Of a stretch of DNA of 64,000 nucleotides, positions 48,913-61,875 are shown in pieces. The notes under the pieces were generated by a model. That model had not been told where the DNA came from. It made no database searches and saw only the letters and a program-made list of their open reading frames with translations. Numbering within the stretch: position 1 is the stretch's first letter; each line of letters begins with the position of its first letter. The stretch covers positions 3,949,497-4,013,496 of the forward strand of contig NC_061080.1 of assembly GCF_021917145.1 (NCBI RefSeq). The letters run 5' to 3'. Source of the DNA: Hypomesus transpacificus. Its lineage: Eukaryota > Chordata > Actinopteri > Osmeriformes > Osmeridae. A program made the translations under genes and the position numbers.

Positions 48913-51900
48913 CCACCCACACTGTTTTAGGCCGTTTCCGTGTGGCTGTATCAACAGGACGTGTCCGCGAATAGAAAGCGCCACTCACCGTCTTGTAGTC
49001 GGGTGAAGAATTCCCAGCTTGAGACTCACTGAAAAGGCAGGGCAACAGACGGGGGTTATTGTTGGGGTTGCCCCCCCCCCCCCCCTCACACGCCGGAAAC
49101 ACGTCAAGGTCACAAAATGCGTTGCCCGGTCGGAGGGGACACCTACCTCGGAGGGTCCTTGGCGTGAGAATCACCCAAACAGAACTCGTTCTCGTCTTCA
49201 TTCTGAGCAAACGATTGTGACGTTAAATCGTTGGCATGGTAATACAAAACCAGCATTTGCTGTTTTTTTTTGCTCAATTCACAAGATTAACTAAATGATC
49301 CAGATAGCAGTCGCTTCTCTCCGTGACGATGTGTGTAAGGTCTGTGAGACACTGGTGGGACAGAGGCCACATGAGACCATGGACGGGGTCGCTCTCACCT
49401 CTCCAGGCAGCTGGACGATCCCAGTGGAGCGTCTCTCCTTCCTCCCCCTCCGTCTCTCCCTCACTCCCAGACGAGACTCTCCCTCGGGCTCCTCCAGCCT
49501 CACTGGGTCAGTGTCTGGAACACAGACACACAGCACACTGTTCACTATACACTCCTGACCAAAGACCTCTGAATCGAGACTACTCACAATAGAGACTACT
49601 CACAATAGAGACTGCTCACAATAGAGACTACTCACAATAGAGACTGCTCACAATAGAGACTGCTCACAATAGAGACTGCTCACAATAGAGACTGCTCACA
49701 ATAGAGACTACTCACAATAGAGACTGCTCACAATAGAGACTACTCACAATAGAGACTGCTCACAATAGAGACTACTCACAATAGAGACTACTCACAATAG
49801 ACTACTCACAATCGAGACTACTCACAATAGAGACTACTCACAATAGAGACTACTCACAATAGAGACTGCTCACAATAGAGACTGCTCACAATAGAGACTA
49901 CTCACAATAGAGACTACTCACAATAGAGACTGCTCACAATAGAGACTACTCACAATAGAGACTACTCACATTAGAGACTACTTTATTGCACTCTTTATTT
50001 TCTTTATTTTTAAGGTTAAACTGTAAATTATGGCTACTTATATTTTATTTTTATTCCCTTTAGTATTATCTAAACGCCCCTTAGTATTAGCAAGACTTTG
50101 CTCCTTTTGTATAGTTAGTCCACATATTTAAGTTTCAATATTCCTATATGTTTAATGTATGCACCTCCCTGCCAAAGTTAATTCCTTGTTTGTGCAAACA
50201 TTCACGGCGAATAAAATCCCTTCTGATTCTGATTTTACTCACAATAGAGACTACTCACAATAGACAAAACTAACATAGTAAACCCTGATTGTTTTTTGTA
50301 ATTGCATAAACAGTAGGAAACTCATTCTTGTGCATGTGTATTCTTTCAGGGAGGGCTACAGTTGCTTCAGATAAGTATAAAATCAGATATGTGCGGCGCG
50401 TGTCCAGTTCCCCTGTGGTCTGGGCCCCCACCTCTCTCTGCAGGCGTGACGGTGACGATGGGACTGACGGGCTGGACGGAGCGCGCTGGCTCTGTAGGTT
50501 TAACAGTCTTCTCTGCCTCCTTCAGGTCAGTGAGGGTCACACCCTGTCATGGAAAACAAGCACGCTTTGATGAGAGAAGTGACCCCCCCCCCCCCGGACC
50601 AGACCCGAGATGTATAGCGTGTTTGATTTGTCAACGGCTGTCGGTTGAGCGCTGTTCACCTGGGTGGAGCGTCGAGACTGTCGCATGAGACGTGAGCGGG
50701 CTTTCCTCTGGAACTCGGATTCCTCGTCTCTGACTGGGGCCTGGAACCTGAGAGAACACACATCCACGATGCAGACGCATTAGTACCCATCACCAGAACC
50801 CCCGGTGGAACGTTCATTCCGCTCCAAATGGAAACCTCCGCGTTCTTCTCATCTGCAAACACAACTCGGTTTCGCCAGCCTAAGTATCCCTTCACTCACT
50901 GCATCCATGAACACTGTCATTTGACAACAGCCGGAACTTCAGAATCTCCCCTCTCTGAGGTCCACCTAGGGTGTTTGTGAAGTGGCGTGTGGGGTGGGGG
51001 TCTTACTTGCGCCTGTCAGCGTTGGGGTTGTTGGGGCTCTCTGCCGGGCTGTCCCTCCTCTGGGGGGTGGGTGGGACCCGGGCGGTGCGGCTGGCCAGGT
51101 CCTGCTCCTTCTCCTCCACATCCCGCTCCTCTGGAGTCTGGGAGGCAGCAAAAACAAAAACGGAGAAGGTGATTCAAATTACAAAAAAAAAAAAAGCGGA
51201 CTCGTTCTTTAGATACCTCATTCACGTTTGTAGGTTAAGCTACTACAAAGAGCACTCTGTACAGGCAACAGATCAATACGGTTACACAGTACAAGGAGAA
51301 CTACAAATATGGCCGCGTGCGTATTACCTTCTCAGCGGGGCTGTAGGCGGGGGTGGGGACACTCTCACTATCAGGACTGGACACAGCGGAACTCTCTGTC
51401 ACACAAAAAGGTCATACGTCAACACCAAAACTGAGGTCCCTCTGGTTGTGCAATCTACAGCGTGAAGTCTAAACCCAGTCAAAAAGGAAGTCACGCTCAG
51501 GAAAACATAGCACGGTGCAAATTTGAATCAATTTAACTTATGCCCGACATTAGTCTTTAGCCTAGCAGTGTTGTAATGTGTGCATTTAGCAGACACTTTA
51601 ATCCATAGCAACGCATAGGTGGTGGTGGTGGGAGGGGCATCCCCTTGATCTAAAAGCTCCACCCACCGAGTAACACACAGTTTGTTTACCTGAGCCGCTC
51701 TCTCTCTCCTCGTTCAGCTCCAACCCTCCCGACACGCCCCTCTCCTTCGACTGGTCCTGGACGTTCATCTTGTCCCTGCTGCTCATCCTGCACACGGAGC
51801 TCCTGGACACACAGGCCACGCAATGGGGTTAGCCTCATTAACATCGCTAACGCTTCAGCACGCCACATGGTTAGCCTTGTTAGCCTCGCTAACGCTTCAC

Positions 51901-51935
51901 CACGCCATGGGGTTAGCCTTGTGAGCGTGCGTGTA

Positions 51936-51986
<51 letters not shown>

Positions 51987-54900
51987 GCTATAGCCTTCTC
52001 TAGACTCTCCAGGTAAGGACATTAATCCTTAACCCATTGACTGGTGTCAGAATTTCCCCCTAGAGCAGCCTTTCCTGACCCTGGTATTCAGGGACCACTG
52101 CCCTGTATGTTATAGTTTCCCTGTTCCAGCACACCTGATTCAAATGAAGGGTCGTTATCAGGCTTCCATAGAGCTTACTAATGACCATTCACTGGAACCA
52201 GGTGGCCTTGTGCGTGGTTAGGAGACCCCGGTGTGGGAGAGACAGATGGGCTGGGCCTTCAACACACCTCCGCCGTTTGCTCTGGGCGTTGGCAGCGGCG
52301 GATCCCGGCTGGTTCAGTCTGTCCACGAACGACTGTTCGTTACGCCACTGTGGGGGAGAGGGGACACGAGAAACCACAATGTTTGATATTGTACCGTTGT
52401 CAAACAAAAAGAGACAGGTTATCACGGACGACGTCCGTGGCTAACAGGATATACGCCGCCAAATTTGATTCGCATGAACGGAAAAATACCAACATCGAAT
52501 GGATGAGTAATTAGCATGTTTAGGTTAGGAGGCTGATTTGCATATGGCATAGGCACAAATCATCTTTTTGCACAGTCAAAAGAGTAGGACATGAATCTCA
52601 CGTTGGCTTGCTTCAGCGACAGCTCCTTCAGCAGGGCGGCTACGCTCTCGTCAGCGACATCAAACGGCGTCTGACCCTGGAAGAGTTATTTTTGCAAACA
52701 AACTCAAGTTAAGAAGAAGTAGCAAAACGTGACACAACGAAAGCCCCGCTCGGCTCGTCTATAAACGTTGTGTGTGTAGTTATGCGTGTGTGGCTGTGTG
52801 TGTGGGTGTGTGTAACAGTGTGTGGTGTGACCCGCGTTCGAAGTTCAGACACAAGGCACGGAGCGCGTTGTCAAGAGAACAGTGCGCATACCTCGCATTG
52901 CTGAGTGACAGTACGAGCAGAGGGTTCATAACACCAGGGTTTCTGCCTTAATTACGTTGTTTTTAATTAGCGATATTCACAGTTTTCTCCCTTTCATTCC
53001 AATGGCAGTCTCCCTTCTCTAGAGAACTTCGTTTTTGGAGGAAAACTCTCCCCCCCCCCCCCCGTCCATCAGCAAATCTCACCTTGACTAACACATTTTC
53101 TGCAGGAAACCCTGATAACACACAGGAGCCCCCCCCCCCCCCCCCCTCCCCATATCACCTCCAACCAGAACAGTTCAAAGCGTATATCCACAGGTGCTGC
53201 ATTGTCATTCCCCCACAACACACAAGGCGTCCTACTACAACGTGTTTGTGTAGCAGCACCTGGATCACACTGATTGAAATGGGGAGTGGCGTGTCCGCCG
53301 GGTGTGTGCCTGTGGGTCTCACCCCGTTGCTGCGGGCCTCCATGTCGCACAGGTGTTCGGCCAGGATCTGGCAGGCCTCTCCCTGGCCCCAGTGAGCCGA
53401 GGCGTGGAGGGGCGTCCAGCCGTCACAGTCCATGGCCGACACTTCCAGCCCGCACTGGCACAGCAGCCTGAAAACACACCCACGTGAGGATCCCCGAGTT
53501 AGGGCTCGACGCGAGGCTGGGACGAACCGTACGCGTCCAGATGTGTCGATATCGGCAAACCCGGACGGCTTGTCATGGTGTACGACGATGTGAAATGTAT
53601 CGTACAAGGGAAGAAGAATAAGGAAATAAAAAACAGTTGCTCACTTGATGGCTTCCAGGTAACCCTTGGCTGCCGCTACGTGCAAGGGTGTGGCCCCGGT
53701 CCGAGGGTGGCGGAGGTTCGAGGGCAGCCCCTCCGTCAGCCAGGCCCGGGCGTCCGTCATGATCTGCTCCTCCTCCACCCGCTTAGCTGCCTCCACATCC
53801 ACACCTGACCCACAGGAGGACAACATACTCAATACATACATACAGTCCAGTTGGGAGGCCTCACAGGGAGTTGGGCTATTAATCAGAAGGTTATTGGTTC
53901 GATTCCCGGGCCCTGCCAAATGACGTTGTGTCCTTGGGCAAGACACTTCACCCTACTTGCCTCGGGGAGAATGTCCCTGTACCTACTGTAAGTCGCTCTG
54001 GATAAGAGTGTCTGCTCAATGACTAAATGTAATGTAATGTCCAGTGTTTCCCACAGATTAGAAAAGCAATTTATGGCTCGGGAGGGGGGGAGGGGTAGCA
54101 TTGCTAGTGCTAAATAACTATTTAGCTGGTCGGCTTCATGACGCCGGGTAAGTAGGGCTTGTGAGACAGCTCACTAAAAATTAAAACATGTTCGTAGGTA
54201 CCTAGCGAAAAGTACCCTAAACTTTCCTAGACTTTTAGCTACGGTACTAATGCGGAAGGCTCGCTGATATTGCATGGCATCGTTGCTTACGTGTGCTGAC
54301 GTTGTGACTGTGTGTGTGTGTATTTTAGAGACGCGTGAGTGACAGAGACAGAGGGAGAAAAGGGAAAAGTAAATGCAGCTGACCGAAAACGCTGCGTGTT
54401 TTAAATAGCATTAAGAATAATAATAATAACGAAACGCAATATGTGGCAGCTGGTGTTGATTCTGTGGCGCACCGCCACAAATTAGTCTATGTGTGGGAAA
54501 CACTGCAGTCATATGCAATGCTCACAGTCTATTTGAATGATTTCTTTTTTTGGGGGGGAATGCATTTGAACATAATAATAATAATAATGTTATTATTAAT
54601 GGGACGGCTATAACCAACAGCTTAGAGAAAATGCACCACATCTGCGCACTGGCCTTTGACTTTGTTTTTTAACTCTGCATGGAAGTTAAAACACAGGAAG
54701 TGGCAAGGCTATGAAACTAACTTTCGAACCTGACGAAAGAGGAAACTCCATCTTGCCAGTTTAACAGGCCAAATGTCAACATGGTGCAATGATGAATATA
54801 CCCCTTCCCCCTCTCTCTGTGTCTCTCTCTCTGTGTCTCTCTCTGTGTCTCTCTTTGTGTCTCTCTCTGTGTCTCTCTCTCTCTGTCTCTCTCTCAGTGT

Positions 54901-56645
54901 CTCTCTTTCTGTGTCTCTCTTTCTGTGTGTGTCCCTATCTCTCTCGTCTTCTGAGCTGTGACTCAGGTCCTGCCTACGGGTCTCCCGTGGGCCCACCTTG
55001 TCTCTGTGTGTACACCTGGAGGAAGGACTCGGTGGCCTCGTCCTCGGCAATGTCCAGGGGGACGTCCCCGTCACAGTTCACGGCACACAGGGAGGCACCC
55101 CGCTGCAGGAGGAAACTGCGACACAGACACATGGCAAAGTTATTACCCGGGCAACGTTCAGTGCGAAACTCTTAACAGCTTTTTCAACAAACTCAAGTCT
55201 ACTCAGTGTTTTTTGGGGGGGTTGTTTGATTGAATCTTATTACACACAATAATGGATTAAGCTTTTTCCTCTTTCTATCGTATCGAGGCCACGGTCGGTT
55301 AAAAGCCGTCAACAAATGGGGGGAAAAAAACAGCTCAAGCTACTAAGAGAGGAGGAACTAAGCTTCTGGGAAAGAGGGCCTTTGCCACACAATCTGACGC
55401 CTGTGTCCATTTCTGCTTCAGCTTAAATGCTATGGTCACGCCAAACAAGGCAACAATAGAACGCATTGTTTGACAGCACAAAATAGCCCGCTGCCCACAC
55501 AAACTGGCCACACCACAGAATTTGACCAAGTCCGCCCTTTGGTTTATGGGTCAGGGCAGTTTCACAGAGTCCTTGGCCTTATCTAGGATTAAATGGTTAA
55601 GTAGGTACATACTCAATGATCTCCAGGTTTCCACAGGTGGCGGCCACATGCAGAGGAGTCCAGCCTTCACTGTCCACCTGGTTGACATTGGCACCATGGG
55701 CCAAAAGAAACAACACCACATCCATGCTCCCATCTATACATGCCTGGAATGGGAAAACAAACTGTTTAGGTATGGCAATGATACAAATCTGATACGGGCA
55801 GCTGCTCAGTGGCACTTCAGAACCATGCAGTCCTTTACCTGGTGAAGGGCTGTGATTCCGTCAGCGTTGGCACAGTTGACAATCTCTGCCTGGTGACGTT
55901 CTCCGTTCTTTCCCTCCATCTCACTCGCCTCTCTCAGCATCTCCTTGGCTTCATCTATGTCTCCACTGGCACAAGCAGCCAGGAACTCTGCTGCTATGTC
56001 GAACCTCACTCGCCTCCTTTCCATTGAACAATTTAACATGTTTTTTTAAATAGTAACTTAATATGTCTCACATGACAACTCATTTGACATAGATTGGACG
56101 TGGGTAGATAGAGTAGTTGTTTGCTGCCTATAAAGAAGCGTTAGGATCATACAGTAGGTCTTAGCTACTTATTTCAGTAGCACTATCGGGCCAAATGTGT
56201 AGTGTCTTGGTGGAAATAAATATGTTCATGTAGTTCAGCTAGATGGATAAAATGAGCGTATTGGGCTAAACAGGCTAGCTAGCTTCCTAGCCCACGCACA
56301 ACATTCCTCTCTAGCATCCGGTGTAGATACTAGCTAGCCTAACTTAAGCTATCTTAGAAAAACTAACAGAAATAACATCTGTATGTGTATGATTTTTGTT
56401 GGATAATACGTAAATAAAAGTAGCTAGCTACGACACCTTCGTTTGAGTAGGTGACTGGCTTCCCCTGTGGTATTTACATCCCGAGAAGGGTCCTTTAGCT
56501 TGGCGTTGTCTACGGCCTCCGTCTGGTCAACATCCTCGACATCGCCCCGCCACCTTCGTCTGGGCACAGGCGGTTCTCGGTCCGTGCTCGAGCCAGCCCA
56601 GCGCTTCAACTGTTCCCGCCGTTTAACCTTTGCAGCGTCCCCCAT
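47715..56645 (-). CDS. ppp1r12c: Myosin phosphatase targeting subunit, PPP1R12C-like (MBS85)
   Basis: Twenty minus-strand coding exons in phase: 56645-56437, 56016-55839, 55743-55613, 55115-54997, 53804-53645, 53467-53323, 52676-52602, 52347-52268, 51802-51690, 51395-51328, 51137-51007, 50747-50660, 50543-50432, 49514-49399, 49202-49147, 49028-48989, 48842-48738, 48549-48496, 48338-48288, 47801-47715; about 705 aa. Visible parts are [19 protein letters not shown], the PP1-docking RVRF, ankyrin repeats ([65 protein letters not shown]), a middle region with [11 protein letters not shown], both ROCK-type sites ([21 protein letters not shown]) and a C-terminal leucine zipper ending [10 protein letters not shown]. 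The SSVCR block and GVDVEAAKR place it nearer PPP1R12C than R12A or R12B. It targets PP1c-delta to myosin and actin. The exon 3 donor is GTATGT at 55612, which restores FLLQRGA in frame. Confidence 0.93.
48046..48166. repeat. 20-bp tandem repeat, about 6 copies
   Basis: TTTAGATGATGTATGATAGC repeats almost perfectly in the last intron of the ppp1r12c gene. Confidence 0.95.
48890..48911. repeat. Poly(C) tract, about 22 nt
   Basis: A C run in a ppp1r12c intron (G run on the transcript). Similar runs lie at 49070-49084, 50583-50594, 53051-53063 and 53130-53147 in other introns of the gene. Confidence 0.9.
49572..49985. repeat. 16-bp minisatellite, about 25 copies
   Basis: TAGAGACTACTCACAA alternates with the TAGAGACTGCTCACAA variant. 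Array units resume at 50234-50265 after an insertion. It lies in the ppp1r12c intron between exons 13 and 14. Confidence 0.95.
49983..50233 (+). mobile_element. LINE-like 3' end inserted in the minisatellite
   Basis: A 250-bp unique stretch interrupts the 16-bp array and ends GCGAATAAAATCCC, then TTCTGATTCTGATTTT. That is the short 3' tail repeat seen on many fish non-LTR retrotransposons. It has no coding part. Assignment to a clade was not possible. Confidence 0.45.
51820..51922. repeat. About 45-50-bp repeat, two to three copies
   Basis: GGTTAGCCT, CGCTAACGCTTC and CACGCCA recur in order in a ppp1r12c intron. Confidence 0.7.
51927..51988. repeat. Palindromic (GT)n(AT)n(AC)n microsatellite
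   Basis: GCGTGCGTGTATGTGT opens the block. A GT run, an AT run and an AC run follow and end in ACACGC, so the block of about 60 bp is nearly self-complementary. Confidence 0.95.
52063..52203. mobile_element. Foldback hAT-type MITE, copy 3 (diverged or partial)
   Basis: It shares ACCCTGGTATTCAGGGACCA, TTTCCCTGTTCCAGCACACC and TGATTCAAATGA with the copies at 7059 and 18108. The right arm is incomplete. Confidence 0.65.
53851..54040 (+). mobile_element. tRNA-derived SINE, near full length, plus orientation
   Basis: A B-box-like GGTTCGATTCCCGG, body TGACGTTGTGTCCTTGGGCA and CTTCACCCTACTTGCCTCGG, and tail TAAGTCGCTCTGGATAAGAG are all present. It lies in a ppp1r12c intron, antisense to that gene. 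Confidence 0.88.
54810..54945. repeat. (TCTCTCTGTG)n imperfect simple repeat
   Basis: A CT-rich array with interspersed GTG beside ppp1r12c exon 4. It produces false Ser/Leu reading frames. Confidence 0.9.
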
Positions 56646-57782
56646 TATTATCCAACGAGGACTTTATAAAATAAAATATATATTTCATGGAAAAGACACA
56701 CCCTCCATGTGTATACTTTCACTTCCTTATATCGAGCAATGGGTGTGAAACTGGGGTCTATTCGAGAGAGTAGTGAGAGCGCAAAGCTGCGCAAAACTGC
56801 CTTACGTCATGAACCTAGTTCTTTTTGAGGGGGGGGGGGGGGGGGGGGGGGAGACAGTGCCTCCTAGTGATTAGGCCTATTACATTTCCAATTTAGCATC
56901 ATTAGAAACAAAAACATAATTTGTCAGTGAAATATCTGCAGAACTATCAACAGACAATTTGAATTGCATTAATCGATTGCTGCTAATCCGAGAAGGGTCT
57001 GGCTAATCCTGCTAAAATTGCTTGTTAATTGCTTGTTAAATTGCCATCAGATCGTATTCATGATACTCGGTCAAATGTTGGTTTAGTGTTATACAGTGAA
57101 AATGACAACATACAGAAAATCTAAAATAAGAAAACATATTTTGGAAGTTTTACCCCACTTGTATCGAGATGACTGAGTTCACAACTTCTTCAGTCAGTGT
57201 GTCAACATTGAAGGGTCAAATTCCAATACTGAAGAGCATGTGTAACTACTAGAGACCATTCAACAAAAGAAGAGGATTTTTTAGTCCATTGCCAAGGAAT
57301 ATATAATATTGTTTGATAAGTAAGGTCAGTAAATAATGTAGTCCTATGTTCCGTATTTAATTTAACATATTCTGTAGTTCCTTTTGTTGGAATTATGTAT
57401 CATTTAATTAATTTAAACGATTAAACAGGTTATCACGTATTTGTTCAGGCTGTGTTTTTCCTTTTACTTTATAACCTAATTTACAACACTCAAAATGTGT
57501 TGCGTCTTAAAGGTCTTAAATGACTTAAAGATCAGTCCACACTACGTCAAATTATTAACTTATTTTGTCTCCGTTTTTTGTAAAAAATGTTTCGATGATA
57601 TGCTACCTTAGGCCAATGGTTTAATGTGAAATTGAAGTGATATTTGGAAACGTGGACTCGAGTCATATGACTTGGACTCGAGTCATGTGACTGTTGGTTG
57701 CCTTCTACTGTCATTGGACTTCCGACTTCAACATTAGTGACTCGTTCTGTGTGAAGCGCTCGACTCTCACAATACTTTTATC
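56646..57782. other. Intergenic spacer between ppp1r12c and the BED-finger gene
   Basis: This gap between divergent start codons holds the ppp1r12c promoter side, a G run of about 23 at 56828-56850 and, at 57655-57690, two copies of GGACTCGAGTCAT. I see no other gene. Confidence 0.5.
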
Positions 57783-58741
57783 ATGTCAAGCAGGAAGCCA
57801 AAAGTCATTGCTTATGGTTTCAAACATTTCAGGGTGGAGAACAACAAAAGAGTAGCTGTATGCAAAATATGTGGCAAACAAATTAACGATGTCATCTCAA
57901 CCACTTCAAATTTTGTGCGGCATCTGAAGTCACATAAAGAGAGGTGAGAAAACCCGTAAAGGAACACATGTGCAGTTCCAGATAGCAAACTATAAACCTG
58001 CGAAATTATGTATCCAGTAACCACTGACATAAATATTCCATTGTTGCCTATCTCAAACATTATGCAGAGATGGCTAAACTGGGATTGGGTTGCTCTGGTG
58101 ACGATGATGCATGCAACTATTTGCATGCATGGTCCTTCCCCACGTTACTGTTTTCTGAAAGCGTTCGGGTAGGGTTTGCTATGTGCCCTAGTGCAAAGAA
58201 GATGAACTGTTGGATACGTTTGACAACTTTACTACCAAGATAGTTATAACATGATATTATATGTATTATTGAAATTAATTTTGTCTACCCGCAATGTTTT
58301 TGGGGCTATCATTGTTTATGAATATTGACCTATGCACTTTTTGTAAAGCTCTTTCTTGTAAGTCACTTTGGATAAAAGCATCTGCTAAATGAATACATGT
58401 AAATACATGTACATGATACAAATCTGCAACTAAGATGAGTAGGTCAGATAGGGCCTACATAATTGGGCTGTGCTTGCCTTCGGCGAGCGCAAACCATTGT
58501 TATCTCACATATATATTTATGTATTTATAATGATTCATGTATCAAACTAGTTTACCTGTCCAGTTTGCCTCGGACAAATGTGGTGACTGACTGTCTATTT
58601 TGTAGTTTTACTGAATACCAGAACACAACATCCATCCACATTGACCCTCTGCAACCTGGCACATTCCAGCTAGAGCATCAACAGATAAAAGTAAACCATC
58701 CAAAACACCAAAAGACACTATTACCTTTGAATATCCGCTAA
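57783..58741 (+). CDS. Small BED-type zinc-finger protein (98 aa)
   Basis: Two exons in phase: 57783-57943 and 58606-58741. The first encodes MSSRKPKVIAYGFKHFRVEN followed by CKICGKQINDVISTTSNF and RHLKSH. This is a BED finger, with aromatic residues about 15-20 before a Cx2C pair and then Hx3H. The second exon encodes SFTEYQNTTSIHIDPLQPGT and a Gln/His/Lys-rich end reading PLNIR, stop. AATAAA follows at 58797-58802, so the transcript appears complete. BED fingers bind DNA and occur in hAT transposases and the ZBED proteins derived from them; no transposase catalytic domain is present here. It may be a domesticated N-terminal fragment, a decayed hAT relic, or the short isoform of a longer gene. 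I do not recognise a named orthologue. Confidence 0.6.
58341..58410 (+). mobile_element. Diverged SINE 3' fragment
   Basis: TTGTAAGTCACTTTGGATAA and AGCATCTGCTAAATGAATAC match the SINE tail with several substitutions. It lies in the intron of the BED-finger gene. Confidence 0.75.
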
Positions 58742-58796
58742 TTTCTCTGTTGAGACTTACCTAGAAAGGGGTTATTTTTCTGTTTATACCAATGGC

Positions 58797-58802
58797 AATA
58801 AA
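58797..58802 (+). terminator. Poly(A) signal of the BED-finger gene
   Basis: AATAAA about 55 bp after the stop codon and only about 145 bp before the first visible qprt exon. Confidence 0.6.
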
Positions 58803-58970
58803 CTTGAGTAGTCTATTATGCCATCGCTCTCATACAAACGTAAGAGAAAGTCTAAAGGGAACTATGTAGCTTAAATAAGTTAATTTATCATGTAAACTGT
58901 TATCATATTCAAATACCAAATCTAATGTCATTCTTCTTTTCAATAGGACGACCCATATTCACCTATCAGT

Positions 58971-60572
<1,602 letters not shown>

Positions 60573-60610
60573 ATTTAGTAAAGAGTAAAGAAGAATCCAG
60601 CTAAAATAAA

Positions 60611-61680
60611 TTGCAGTTGCGATACTCAATTCTATTTCCATTTTTTGTTAAGTGATTTTGTTATTCTATTTGTTTGAGGATATAAACCTGGAATTACTAG
60701 AAACAGTATAACATATTTGATTAATTGAACTGTAACACACCAAAAAAATGTAATAAAAGAGAAATGAAACAAGACTGTTTCCTCAGAGCATTGATTGCCA
60801 AATTGTACAAAAGTCTTAGGCCCACAAGAAAACAACTATTTTCTTAAGTAAGCATTTGACCAAAAACAAAAACCTGAGAACATCTTGGGTGTCTGAGCTT
60901 TGTACTGTACATTTAAATAGGCTATTTACATTTTATTCATTTAGGAGATGATTTTATTCAAAGCAACATAAGAAAAATACATAGTTCTAATAGAATTGTA
61001 ATGGTTAGAGCCAAGGGACATTTTACCAGAGGGTGTAAAGGTCTGGGTTTAGCGTCTCATCCTCAATTGACACAGACTTACCATTAATTTAACATCATGT
61101 CCATATTTGTATCCAATCTGTTTTAGTATAGCAGAATATATTTGAATCATGTAAAAAAAATTAAGACAAAAAGAGAACTACAGAGACTAAAACGCCAGCC
61201 TTAGCAACACCTCAGCTGAACAGGTTGTGGTTTTTGCACCTGTCACACCCAAACACAAATGCTGATTATGCAGTGACGTTACCACACCAAAATACACAAG
61301 TACTTTGAGGGGTTTGGCCAATTCAGTCATAATTGTACATGCATGTTAAATTTAGTTTTATTATGAATTGGACCACGGGTTATAACATATATTCTTTACA
61401 GATATGTTCAAATTGGTCTTAATATGGTGTGCCTCTGAGAAGTTAAATAAAGAGGCCCTCTAATGACGAATATTAAAACAAAAAATTCTAGGTAAAATAT
61501 AAACTAAAAGTAGGCACATGAAGTGTGGCGTCTGTACAAACTTCACTCTACGATGAAAATATATTTCATTTATTTGATAAACACAACAAAATAGAAATGC
61601 AGTCTGTTTGCGGAGTATGGTGCAGTGTAGGTAGTCAGTGAAAAAGTCTAACGTTTTGGTGGGTTTATTCTCCAATGGCA
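60611..61680. other. Intergenic spacer qprt-itgal
   Basis: A/T-rich sequence without a gene. A degenerate SINE-tail-like piece lies at about 60930-60975 (TTCATTTAGGAGATGATTTT). I see nothing else. Confidence 0.5.
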
Positions 61681-61682
61681 GG

Positions 61683-61787
61683 AAAGAGGAAATTGCACAT
61701 AACAGAAATGTCAGAGATGAGCATCTGTGTGAGAACATGGATGTGCGACCAACGCAAAACAAGAGCGGAAACACCCTTGTATAAAAA
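61683..61787 (+). promoter_or_regulatory. itgal: itgal promoter elements: PU.1-like site and TATA box
   Basis: AAAGAGGAA at 61683-61691 matches the PU.1 consensus used by leukocyte integrin promoters. TATAAAAA at 61780-61787 lies about 90 bp before the start codon. Function is inference. Confidence 0.5.
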
Positions 61788-61875
61788 CCTGACAGGAAGA
61801 ACAGTCACTTTCATACTTCATGCTTACAAGACATAGAGGGGATATTTGATCAGCATCAAAAAACTGAAAGAGAAA

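Noticed and set aside
48367-48984. 205-aa minus-strand frame
   Set aside because: It reads through introns between ppp1r12c exons 17 and 18. The true exons use a different frame with consensus splice sites.
49572-49985. Possible CRISPR-like array
   Set aside because: The 16-bp units are contiguous without unique spacers, and this is vertebrate DNA. It is a minisatellite.
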